Position numbers and translations under genes: made by a program. From Methanobacterium_C sp963845285 (GTDB taxonomy: Archaea > Methanobacteriota > Methanobacteria > Methanobacteriales > Methanobacteriaceae): DNA of 64,000 nt. Shown in pieces: positions 22,994-30,844 of the stretch. Under the pieces are notes generated by a model. That model searched no databases, was not told the origin of the DNA, and saw nothing but the letters and a program-made list of their open reading frames with translations. Positions within the stretch are counted from its first letter, which is position 1; each line of letters begins with the position of its first letter. The DNA lies in assembly GCA_963845285.1 (NCBI GenBank), contig CAWJRO010000036.1, forward strand, positions 1 to 64,000, read 5' to 3'.

Positions 22994-24196
22994 ATGACTA
23001 AGCCTAAGCAAAATCCTGTGAAAAAAACATTGTATCCACATAGAGATAAACATATTGATGTTAAGGATGATCCAATGTTAAAGGATTTTATACAATATAG
23101 AGATTTATCTCCTAGAACCGTAGATTTATATATGTATCACCTTAATATGTACTGTAATTATATTGGCTTAAATCTACAAGAAATGATTGAGGAAGCTGAA
23201 GATGAGGAAGAAGCTGGTATACGTATGCGTAAAAGGAAAATAACTAAGCACCTTAACGGATATGATCAATACATTAAAGAATTAGGTTTTTCAAAAAATT
23301 CTATTCCTTCTATGACTTCAGCAGTTAAAGCCTTTTATGGACATTACGATATACAGCTACCTAATTATAAGAAAAGACTATCACGTAATGCTAAACTAAT
23401 GAATAGTATACAAACAACCGAAGCTATACCAACAATGGAAGAAATACAGCGTTTTATAGACTGTTGTAATGATTTATATAAAGTAGTAGCATTATTCGGT
23501 ATTAGTTCTGGTATGGGTCAAGCAGAAATAGGCAGTCTAACATATAAACACGTTTTTGAAGCTTGTGAACTAGACCCTTATCCTGAAACTATGGAAGAAC
23601 TGATTAAAAAGATTAAAGATAAAGGATACTTCATAGCTACTTGGCACATTAAAAGGGTAAAAACTGGTATGAACTATTTTACTTTCACATCACCTGAATT
23701 AATCAAACACTTAATCACTTATCTTGAAGTATATCATAAAAACTTTAAAGATTATAATCCAAAACCTGAAGACCAACTATTTAGAAGTTTAAAACTTGGT
23801 ACTCCAATAAAAAAAAGAGGTCTTGGTAAATACTTTGGTTGGGTAGGGGATAAATACGGATTAAGGAAATTTAATAATAAATATGTATGCACCAGTCATG
23901 GATTCCGTAGGTTTTTCGCTTCTACGCTTGAAAAACACAAAGTACCTCACTTAACAATCAGAAGATTAATGGGTCATAAATTTGATGATGTAACCAATGC
24001 TTACTTTAAAATAGATGTTGAAACAGCAAAAGAAGATTATTTAGAGGCTGTAAACTCTTTATCTACAAATGAAGTAGAAGTAGTAAAAGTTACATCTGAA
24101 AGTTTGGAAGAATTCAGAACTGAAATTGAAGAGTTAAAGTTAAAACAAGTATTATATGAACGTCAAATTAATGCACTAAAGGGAGATAAGAGTTAA
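22994..24196 (+). CDS. Tyrosine recombinase/integrase
   Basis: This is a 400-residue integrase. It has an N-terminal SAM-like core-binding region (about 30-120, FIQYRDLSPRTVDLYMYHLNMY) and a C-terminal catalytic domain. Visible active-site elements are H302-x-x-R305 (SHGFRR), H328 (LMGHK) and the nucleophile Y337 (TNAYF). Where the first catalytic arginine is usually found (TGLRxSE) this protein has SSGMGQAE (from S171), with no arginine. A C-terminal coiled-coil-like tail follows. A GTG at 22988 is an alternative start. The location beside attL fits its role in integrating the element. Confidence 0.93.
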   Translation: MTKPKQNPVKKTLYPHRDKHIDVKDDPMLKDFIQYRDLSPRTVDLYMYHLNMYCNYIGLNLQEMIEEAEDEEEAGIRMRKRKITKHLNGYDQYIKELGFSKNSIPSMTSAVKAFYGHYDIQLPNYKKRLSRNAKLMNSIQTTEAIPTMEEIQRFIDCCNDLYKVVALFGISSGMGQAEIGSLTYKHVFEACELDPYPETMEELIKKIKDKGYFIATWHIKRVKTGMNYFTFTSPELIKHLITYLEVYHKNFKDYNPKPEDQLFRSLKLGTPIKKRGLGKYFGWVGDKYGLRKFNNKYVCTSHGFRRFFASTLEKHKVPHLTIRRLMGHKFDDVTNAYFKIDVETAKEDYLEAVNSLSTNEVEVVKVTSESLEEFRTEIEELKLKQVLYERQINALKGDKS

Positions 24197-24255
24197 AATA
24201 TTAAAATTAACTCTTTGTGTTTTTTAATGTCAAAAAAATATAATAAACATATTGA

Positions 24256-24573
24256 TTATAATCCTAACTTTCCTAGTTGTTTTAAAACTTCATTTTTATA
24301 ACCAATTTCAACCCAGATAGTATCATAATTATTCATGAAGCTCTTTATGCTAATTAAATGTAATTTACTAAAAATTCTATTATAAAAATCCATGAACTCT
24401 TTTAATGCGTCTATCCCTTTAGAATAGTCAAATATATATCTACTTTCAAGAGCTTCTAAATTAGATATTAACTCAGTTCCTTTTAATTTAAACCTTTTAT
24501 TTAAATAATCTTCAATTAAATCTAGATCTTGATTCATTAGTTTCTTCTCTGTTACATTTACACTTACACTCAT
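24256..24573 (-). CDS. Hypothetical helical protein, 105 aa
   Basis: I do not recognise this family. The sequence is mostly helical (QDLDLIEDYLNKRFKLKGTELISNLEALESRY, split here by no stop) and mixed-charge, with no membrane segment or DNA-binding motif that I can name. The gene converges with the integrase, ending 60 bp after the integrase stop. It sits within the element's AT-rich left arm. Confidence 0.55.
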   Translation of the reverse strand: MSVSVNVTEKKLMNQDLDLIEDYLNKRFKLKGTELISNLEALESRYIFDYSKGIDALKEFMDFYNRIFSKLHLISIKSFMNNYDTIWVEIGYKNEVLKQLGKLGL

Positions 24574-24846
24574 AGGTTTACCTCAAATAATGGTTAAACA
24601 AAAAATTAAAGCTTTAAAAAAAATTTAGCTAATTCCTTGTTTTGTTAAAGTATCCCATATTTAAGCGATATTGTTCGTTTAAGCCGATATTTGAGTATAT
24701 TTATATTTTTAATAGTGATTACATTCTTAATTTAAAACATGAGTGTGTATAATAAATGATAATACAATTGATTCCATTCTGGTTTAAGTTCAATGTCTTT
24801 TAAATCACTAAATTGTTTTCATATTGATTATAACCCTTTTTTTAGT
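24574..24846. other. AT-rich intergenic stretch in the element
   Basis: No gene was found. It contains two GATAT/CGTTTAAG-type motifs (about 24665-24695) of unknown meaning. Confidence 0.45.
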
Positions 24847-25147
24847 TGCCCTCACTATACACTTTAATATATAATCTGTAACGTTTAATTTGCGATAACA
24901 ATGTTTATAAAACTTATTCATATATTCACTGTTTGATATAGGTCAAACTATCAACATATGACCATAAAAAAGACTTTCTAGTCTATAATAATGCTTAGTA
25001 AATAAAATAAAACTTAAAATATGTTCAAAATATGGATCTAGTACATATAATTCTGACATTGTGAAGTTAAAAGAATATTCATAATTTAACCACTTAGACT
25101 GTACATTGGAAGAGGGGGTATACTTGGGATCTTTTACCTGGTACTGG
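24847..25147 (-). repeat. 300-bp imperfect direct repeat, copy A
   Basis: The segment aligns along its whole length with 26737-27035. The best-conserved blocks are TTTGATATAGG-CAAACTAT, ATATGACCATAAAAAA and, at the right, GGTATACTTGGGATCTTTTA followed by CCTGGT-CTGG. In both copies the right end lies directly beyond the 3' end of a small minus-strand gene. It may be a regulatory or replication region of an ancestral plasmid. Confidence 0.85.
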
Positions 25148-25150
25148 TAA

Positions 25151-25330
25151 TTAACCTTTAAGTGAATTATGAAAAGAATCAATAAATTTTTGGAATTCTG
25201 GTGTTCTTTTAATATCTTTTTCTTGTTGCCATTTTAATGACCATTTCCAATCTTTTGGCATTGAATTGTGATATCGGCAACCTTGGCAATGTTTTTCTTT
25301 AATAAATTCATATAAATTGTCAAGTTCCAA
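25151..25330 (-). CDS. Small CxxC protein, 59 aa, possibly a truncated gene
   Basis: The frame is open from a TTG at 25330 and preceded closely by a stop. It encodes LDNLYEFIKEKHCQGCRYH, then WKWSLKWQQEKDIK and TPEFQKFIDSF. The composition is that of a real protein, and CQGC with two nearby His could bind zinc. There is no clear ribosome site, and the frame begins exactly where the decayed integrase begins on the other strand, so it is probably the 3' part of a gene cut by rearrangement. Confidence 0.5.
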   Translation of the reverse strand: MELDNLYEFIKEKHCQGCRYHNSMPKDWKWSLKWQQEKDIKRTPEFQKFIDSFHNSLKG

Positions 25331-25334
25331 TCCA

Positions 25335-25767
25335 TAGGGTTAAAACATAAGCCGTATTTCACGTTCAGTAATCCACAAGCTACTGATGCAATCGTGGAAT
25401 ATTTAGATCAACATTACAGGGCTTACGACTGCCAACCTGAACCAAAAGACCAACTATTTCGATTACATAACTTACCAATAACTCCAGAATCTGTAACGAT
25501 GAATATAATCGAATTAATGAAAGAGCAGGATTTAAAAAAGTTAATAATTGAATGTAGATAAGACCTCATGTATTAAGGAAATTATTCGCTACGACATTAG
25601 AAAGAAACTGAATGTCTTATTTAATGACAAGATGGTTATTAGGCCATACAGTTGATGGAACTACCAATGCTTATTTCAAAGCGGACCATGTAGCAGTAAA
25701 AGTAAAATATTTGGAAGTTGTTGGTCAATTATCAACAGATCAAGTATCTTTTTTTGATATTAATTGA
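25335..25767 (+). pseudogene. Remnant of a second tyrosine recombinase
   Basis: The stretch reads, with interruptions, like the C-terminal third of the intact integrase. PYFTFSNPQATDAIVEYLD and PEPKDQLFR match NYFTFTSPELIKHLITYLE and PKPEDQLFR. LRKLFATTLER, LLGHTVDGTTNAYFK and LEVVGQLSTDQV match the HxxR-to-Tyr region. A TAA, a frameshift near 25560 and a TGA at 25611 break it. The divergence between the two shows it is not a recent copy of the neighbouring integrase, so the site has an older integration history. Confidence 0.85.
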
Positions 25768-26041
25768 AAACATTGTTAAAAAATACCGTAGACTCATCTA
25801 GACATATGACTATAGGTAGTAGTCCCCTCCCCCCCAGTCCATATATACTTTGGAGGAGTAGAGAAAGAGAAAGAGGATGAGAAGAGTAGTAATTATAAGT
25901 CATATAAAAATAAATATGAGGTTATATTAACTAATAGAGAAGTTATACAACTAGTTAATCTTATTAAATGGTTTTTAACTGTTTAATATTATTTTTAAGT
26001 GATATTTGGGTAGAACATAACAACATTCCTTTTACATTCTA
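25768..26041. other. Intergenic, with a possible coding remnant
   Basis: From about 25838 to 25986 (+) a frame without start codon reads EVILTNREVIQLVNLIKWF before a stop. It looks like a 3' gene remnant, but I cannot identify it. The remainder includes a short C run and nothing else recognisable. Confidence 0.35.
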
Positions 26042-26743
26042 CTATTCATATTGTTTAATAATGTTATTATCTGTTTTGAAGTTCCCTATCTTCTTATAAA
26101 TATTGTATAACACGGTTTTATTGTAATTAGTATATTTTTGGCATTTTTTTATAACGTGCTTTTTAAATTCATTAAGATTTCCTGAAAACTTATCATCCAT
26201 GTTAGTTTCTATTATATAATAAACATTATGCTGTTTATTTAAGTAATTGAAGCTATTTAATCTGTATAATTCAATTACTTCAGTTATATTGTTTGTAATT
26301 AAAATGTAAAACTTATTATCTCCTTTATATCTTAAAGGTATAAAGCTCATATCTGAGTTTATATGTACTTTTTTGGCTTTCATTAAAAATACTTTCAACA
26401 GTTTTTTAGTTTCAAATTCTTCAGATTCCTCATAAAAAGGTTTATTTGGACTTATTTCAAAATTAATCTTACTTTTAGACTTATTATCATAAATTATTTG
26501 ATATTGATTTTCATTAACCTTTTTAAAATCATTTCTAGTGGGTAATATATGCCTTTCTATAATCTCATTAGTTAACTGATCAGTTTCATTTATTGTGCCC
26601 ATAAAATTATTTGCTTTCTTATTATCTATGTCATCGTTTACTTCCTTAAAAATTTCATCCACTAATTCTTTGTCATTCATTAGTCTATTAATTTTAGCCT
26701 GTTCGCGTTCACTTCTCATAAAAGCCATAAAATTACTCCTCAT
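26042..26743 (-). CDS. Element protein of unknown function, 233 aa (paralogue of 45464-46537)
   Basis: I do not recognise the family. The C-terminal two thirds align with the 357-residue protein at the other end of the element: KVHINSDMSFIPLRYK matches KISINENMTFIPIKIN, and ELYRLNSFNYLN matches SLFRIKSLRYVN. Both start with a charged helical N-terminus. This copy lacks the long middle section of the other. It is soluble, Lys/Asn-rich and probably alpha/beta in its conserved part. The upstream region is repeat copy B. It may be a core plasmid- or virus-derived protein of the element. Confidence 0.7.
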   Translation of the reverse strand: MRSNFMAFMRSEREQAKINRLMNDKELVDEIFKEVNDDIDNKKANNFMGTINETDQLTNEIIERHILPTRNDFKKVNENQYQIIYDNKSKSKINFEISPNKPFYEESEEFETKKLLKVFLMKAKKVHINSDMSFIPLRYKGDNKFYILITNNITEVIELYRLNSFNYLNKQHNVYYIIETNMDDKFSGNLNEFKKHVIKKCQKYTNYNKTVLYNIYKKIGNFKTDNNIIKQYE

Positions 26744-27035
26744 TATATACTCTAATAAATAATCTGCAACGTTTTATTTACGTTAAAAAAGTTTATAAAA
26801 GCTATTAAAATATTAAATGTTTGATATAGGGCAAACTATGGATATATGACCATAAAAAACAATTTTTAATTGATAATAACATTTAATTGATAAAATAAAA
26901 CTTGAAATAGGTTCAAAATAAGAATAATGCACATATAACTGCGACATTGCAATTTTAAAAAAGCGTATACAATTTAGATGCTTAGATGGTACCTCTGAAA
27001 GGGGGGTATACTTGGGATCTTTTACCTGGTGCTGG
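26737..27035 (-). repeat. 300-bp imperfect direct repeat, copy B
   Basis: This copy aligns with 24847-25147 and ends in the same GGTATACTTGGGATCTTTTA block. It lies between the small ribbon-helix-helix gene (27080-27235) and the start of the 233-aa gene. It therefore contains that gene's promoter in the minus direction. Confidence 0.85.
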
Positions 27036-27079
27036 GGTTATCTGCTTTGAATGGGAATGTCAAAAAAATTGTTTGTGGA

Positions 27080-27235
27080 TTAAAGTTTATCTTTTTCTTT
27101 TAAATAAGAAGCTACTGCCATTCTAACTATTACGGATATTGGTTGATCCCCCATTTCTTCAGCTACTTCTTCTAATCCTTTTATTTGCCTTTCAGATAAC
27201 TTTATAGTAATTTGTTTCAATTTTTGCTTAGCCAT
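27080..27235 (-). CDS. Ribbon-helix-helix protein, 51 aa
   Basis: A 51-residue frame, MAKQKLKQITIKLSERQIKG..., has the RHH layout: a basic strand QITIKLS, a first helix ending EVAEEMGDQ, the turn PIS and a second helix VIVRMAVASYLKEK. Such proteins are dimeric DNA-binding regulators or antitoxin-type repressors. It diverges from a second RHH gene at 27406. The 170-bp space between them carries a palindrome. There is no toxin-like partner next to it. Confidence 0.82.
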   Translation of the reverse strand: MAKQKLKQITIKLSERQIKGLEEVAEEMGDQPISVIVRMAVASYLKEKDKL

Positions 27236-27290
27236 ATTAATCTTTTCATAGTATGTTACAACATTCTTTTAATGTTTTTGTAATGTTTTA

Positions 27291-27320
27291 AACTTCGTAA
27301 TATAGGTCTATAACGAAGTT
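27291..27320. promoter_or_regulatory. Palindrome between two divergent RHH genes (candidate operator)
   Basis: AACTTCGT (27291-27298) and ACGAAGTT (27313-27320) form a perfect 8-bp inverted repeat around a partly symmetrical 14-bp centre. Its place between divergent regulator genes suggests autoregulation by one or both RHH proteins. Confidence 0.6.
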
Positions 27321-27405
27321 CATTACATATTTAATAAATGTCCAAAGGAATATTTTGAATATCTAACAGAATACTTAATATATGAAATTGGTATATAGTG
27401 ATAGC

Positions 27406-27591
27406 ATGGCAACTGAAGAAAAAAAGAGTAGAACTAAGGAAAAGAAAGTAATGAAGCAGATATCATTAAAGTTACCAAGTAAACAACTGGAAGATTTACG
27501 TAAATATGCAGAACGTAAAGGGGAAACTCCTATTAGTTATCATATAAGGCAAGCTATAGCAGAATATCTGGAAAAACATGATAAATATTAA
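27406..27591 (+). CDS. Ribbon-helix-helix protein, 61 aa
   Basis: The RHH fold is clear: a lysine-rich N-terminus, strand KQISLKLP, helix QLEDLRKYAERKG, turn TPISYH and helix IRQAIAEYLEKH. A frame from an ATG at 27382 exists, but the ATG at 27406 gives the usual length and starts MATEEKKSRTKEKK. It is related in layout to the 51-residue RHH protein across the palindrome. It may regulate itself or the Pycsar-like operon that starts about 100 bp downstream. Confidence 0.8.
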   Translation: MATEEKKSRTKEKKVMKQISLKLPSKQLEDLRKYAERKGETPISYHIRQAIAEYLEKHDKY

Positions 27592-27695
27592 AGTACTATA
27601 CTAATGCGATTGTAATAGAAAATAGTATATATCTTCATATCAAATTCACAATTTGAACATAGTTTAATTTTGAAGCTAAATTTGGTGAAACAGAT

Positions 27696-28208
27696 ATGAG
27701 TCAGAATATGGAAGATTTATGGAATATTCATAATTCCATTTGTTCATGGATTCGTTTTTCTGATACTAAAAGTGCTGTTATACTCGCTACAAACGGAGTA
27801 ATATTAAGCATTATTTTTTCTAATATTACAAAATTCATTAGTTTAATAGGAACATCCCAATTTTTAGATAATTTTATAGTTACTGTTACAATTGGTGCTT
27901 TTGCAGGGATAGGATCAATAATTTTTTGTATATTATCTTTAATTCCACGAACTAAAAGCAGTAGTGATTCTTTGATATATTTTGGTAATATTGCAAAGTC
28001 TGAAAAATTTGAAAATTTTGAATCATATTCCAAATATACCAAGAAAAAACTTTTTTTTGATAATAGATTAGACGACCATATTCTTCAAGATATATTCATA
28101 AATTCGTATATTGCATCAAAAAAATTCAACTATGTTCAATATGCAATATTCCTTTTAGGAATGGCAATATTCTTTTTAATAATGCCTATTTTAATCATTT
28201 TCTGGTGA
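27696..28208 (+). CDS. PycTM-like transmembrane effector (Pycsar)
   Basis: The 170-residue protein has the layout of the Pycsar transmembrane effector. A short N-terminal helix leads to WIRFSDTKSAVILATNG, matching the family's W-I-x-x-A/S-D-x-K-(A/S)-A motif at the start of the first membrane helix (about 26-46). A second helix follows at about 58-84, then a cytoplasmic charged segment, and a third helix at about 145-168. In Pycsar, a cyclic pyrimidine nucleotide activates the effector and the membrane is damaged. GGTGA lies about 10 nt before the ATG. The stop sits at the start region of the cyclase gene, so the two are co-translated. Confidence 0.8.
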   Translation: MSQNMEDLWNIHNSICSWIRFSDTKSAVILATNGVILSIIFSNITKFISLIGTSQFLDNFIVTVTIGAFAGIGSIIFCILSLIPRTKSSSDSLIYFGNIAKSEKFENFESYSKYTKKKLFFDNRLDDHILQDIFINSYIASKKFNYVQYAIFLLGMAIFFLIMPILIIFW

Positions 28209-28213
28209 AAAAA

Positions 28214-28936
28214 ATGGAAAGTAAACATGTAAACTACGATTATGAAAATAGCTTTAAAAGAATCGATAATATTATTGAATCAAGTGAGAACTCTTTTGAG
28301 GAATTAAAGGAAATACCTTCACGTGATAAACTAACATTTACTAATGGATTTTATGTATATTGTTCAGCACTTTTTGTAGACATACGTAATTCTTCATCTT
28401 TAAAACATAATCGCCCAAAATTAGCTAAACTTTATCGTGCATATACTTCTGAAGTAATTGCCGTTATGAATGGAAATACTTACTGTTCTGAGATTAATGT
28501 AGTTGGAGATGGAGTATTAGGCATTTTTAATACAACTACAAAGCCTGCGATTGACACGGTCTTCTCCACATCTGCACAAATATCCGCTTTAATTAAGGTT
28601 TTAAATTGTAAATTTAAGAAAAAGGATATAGAAGAAATTAAAATAGGAATAGGCATATCTTATGGTCGTGCTTTGATGATTAAGGTAGGTTATAAAGGTA
28701 CTGAAATTAACGATGTATTATGGATGGGAGATGTAGTTAATGAAGCATTTAAATTAAGTAATTATGCTAACCGAAATCCTTTTGATGGTGAAACAATGGT
28801 TTCAGAAGCAATCTATACTAATTTAAATGAGGATTATCAAAAGTTATTAAAACCAAACTATTCTTATGAATGTTATGAGGGAAATATAATTCATTCAGAA
28901 ATGAATGAATGGTACAAAGAAAATTGTAGTAAATAG
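28214..28936 (+). CDS. Class III nucleotide cyclase, PycC-like (Pycsar)
   Basis: The 240-residue soluble protein is a single class III cyclase domain. The first metal-binding aspartate is D56 in LFVDIRNSS, and the second is D99 in EINVVGDGVLGIFN. The glycine-rich GIGISYGRALMIKVG and the WMGDVVNEAFKL helix follow, as in adenylate/guanylate cyclases. A lone cyclase next to a PycTM-type effector is the hallmark of Pycsar, where the product is cCMP or cUMP. Base specificity cannot be read by eye. A GTG at 28205 overlaps the upstream stop, but the ATG at 28214 has GGTGA five bases before it and is preferred. Confidence 0.85.
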   Translation: MESKHVNYDYENSFKRIDNIIESSENSFEELKEIPSRDKLTFTNGFYVYCSALFVDIRNSSSLKHNRPKLAKLYRAYTSEVIAVMNGNTYCSEINVVGDGVLGIFNTTTKPAIDTVFSTSAQISALIKVLNCKFKKKDIEEIKIGIGISYGRALMIKVGYKGTEINDVLWMGDVVNEAFKLSNYANRNPFDGETMVSEAIYTNLNEDYQKLLKPNYSYECYEGNIIHSEMNEWYKENCSK

Positions 28937-29049
28937 AAAATACAACTATTTGCTTTAATATCCTTATAATACATGATTTTAGAGTATAATCTTACATGAA
29001 TAAATTATAACAGTTAATATATTAAGTTAATGTACTATATTCAATATCA

Positions 29050-30789
29050 ATGGTATCCGCAATAATAATTGCATCGAATACAAGCAATGAGATGCAAGAA
29101 GATCTAAAAGAGAAGGGGGAAAAAACTAGGAATAAGCTACTTCTTAGAGTAGGATATCCTTTAGTAACTGAAACAGTTACTCGTGTTCTTGGTGTAGGTG
29201 TTGATGAATGTTTATTAGTTCTTAGAGACGGTGCTTCTAGAATATCTAAAGTTGTTGAAGAAGAAGTAAGAGAGGATAACTTAAAAATTATTCATTCAAA
29301 AGCAGATACTGAATCAGAGGTTTTATTAGAGGGAGTTAATAAAGTAAAAACGGGTTTATGTTTATGTATTTGGGCTGATCAGCCTGCAATAACTCCAGAT
29401 ACTATGAAAAACCTTATAAATAAAGCTTTAGATGATAAAACTTCCAATATTATTCCAATTCTTACAAAGAAGTCAAGATTTTTTAATTCTTTGAACTGTT
29501 TTGAAATGCCTTTTGTATGTCATACAGACGTATTAAAAAAATGTTTATTTAATAAGAAAACTGATATAAATTCTATTTTAAAAGGAATGAAAGATAATTT
29601 TTCGTTTTATGGTATTCAACCCATAGATAATTTTGAACTTCTAAAAATAGATGATTATAGTGATTATGAAAAACTTTTAAAAGGAAAAAACTATAAAAAT
29701 CCGTTATATAAGTCCATATTACGCTTTTTTTCATTGAGCAATTTATCAATTAATTTTCAAATTTATTTCATTATTTTCTCCCTTTTTTGTATTGTGTCTT
29801 ACTTTTTCCATTTAATACTGCCGAATACTGATTTAAATAGCTCCATATCCTTACTTACTACACTAATACAAAGTGAGGCATCCATAATAGCCATAGTTGT
29901 AACTTTAAGTCTTGTAGCAGTGCAACTTACAGCATCATCTTATTCTACCCGGGTAATAGATATATTTAAAAGGGAACTAAGTTTCTGGATACTTATAATA
30001 ACTTATACACTTGCGATAACATACGGAATAATTATATTAAAATTCATTAATGGGAATAATATTTTAAATCTGAATTTTGAAATTTGGATTGCTGTTTACA
30101 TGGCTATTTTTGCTTTATTCGCGTTAATACCTTATATTTTAGATATTCTTGATATAATGAAACCTTCCATAGTCATTAAAAAATTGGAAAGTGGGATACA
30201 AGACCATGAGGTCTTATCTTTTATTAGAGCAGATCATAAAAAAGATCCGGTACAACCCATTATTGATGTAATTCATAGTTCGTTGATGAAACATGATTAT
30301 GGCACATTAAGTGATGGATTAGATTCAATTGAACATTATAACAAATTTATATATAAGAATAAAGGAATCTCTGACAATGAAAAGGGGTTAATATCAGATC
30401 ATATTCTTCGCCACATTACAAGAGTTGGAAAATTAGCGGTTAACCTGAAAGATGATTATGCTACTAGTCGAGTGATGGATACTCTTTTTGTTAATGCTAA
30501 GGGTTCGGTTCAAATATCATATACTGGCGGATTACTGGAGTTAATATATAATATAAGAGTCATTGCAAAATCTGCTGTTGAAAATGATCTTATTTTCACA
30601 TCATTGGAGGCATTAGATGTATTTGATGAAATTTTACGGACTGAAAAAAATTTACCTCTTGTAAAAGGCAGCATATTAGGTGCGTTTGAAGAAATTGAAG
30701 AATCCGCAACTAATGAAAATGTTTTAATAAAACTATCTATGGATATAACTCGTTTAAAAGCCCAAATAGAAGATGAATCTAAAAAGTAA
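29050..30789 (+). CDS. MobA-like nucleotidyltransferase fused to a DUF2254-like membrane domain
   Basis: In this 579-residue protein, residues 1-220 resemble the GT-A-fold NTP transferases of the MobA/MocA group: an N-terminal strand VSAIIIA, a lysine before LLLRVGYPLVTETV, ILRD-like strands and the metal-binding ADQPAITPDTM. The usual GxxxRMG loop is absent and replaced by a longer polar loop. Residues about 240-350 hold four hydrophobic segments with the DUF2254-type element VTLSLVAVQLTASSYSTRVI, followed by a soluble helical region to the end. I know no characterised protein with this fusion. It lies between the Pycsar-like pair and BREX. No ribosome site is visible at the ATG. Confidence 0.72.
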   Translation: MVSAIIIASNTSNEMQEDLKEKGEKTRNKLLLRVGYPLVTETVTRVLGVGVDECLLVLRDGASRISKVVEEEVREDNLKIIHSKADTESEVLLEGVNKVKTGLCLCIWADQPAITPDTMKNLINKALDDKTSNIIPILTKKSRFFNSLNCFEMPFVCHTDVLKKCLFNKKTDINSILKGMKDNFSFYGIQPIDNFELLKIDDYSDYEKLLKGKNYKNPLYKSILRFFSLSNLSINFQIYFIIFSLFCIVSYFFHLILPNTDLNSSISLLTTLIQSEASIIAIVVTLSLVAVQLTASSYSTRVIDIFKRELSFWILIITYTLAITYGIIILKFINGNNILNLNFEIWIAVYMAIFALFALIPYILDILDIMKPSIVIKKLESGIQDHEVLSFIRADHKKDPVQPIIDVIHSSLMKHDYGTLSDGLDSIEHYNKFIYKNKGISDNEKGLISDHILRHITRVGKLAVNLKDDYATSRVMDTLFVNAKGSVQISYTGGLLELIYNIRVIAKSAVENDLIFTSLEALDVFDEILRTEKNLPLVKGSILGAFEEIEESATNENVLIKLSMDITRLKAQIEDESKK

Positions 30790-30844
30790 ATTTATTGGTA
30801 TTAAGAAATATGAAAACTTTTTTCAAGTTAATTGGAGGATTGAA

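Noticed and set aside
24943..25182. 79-codon minus-strand frame
   Set aside because: It lies in repeat copy A, and copy B does not keep the frame. The real coding signal there is the 59-codon frame at 25151-25330 in another phase.
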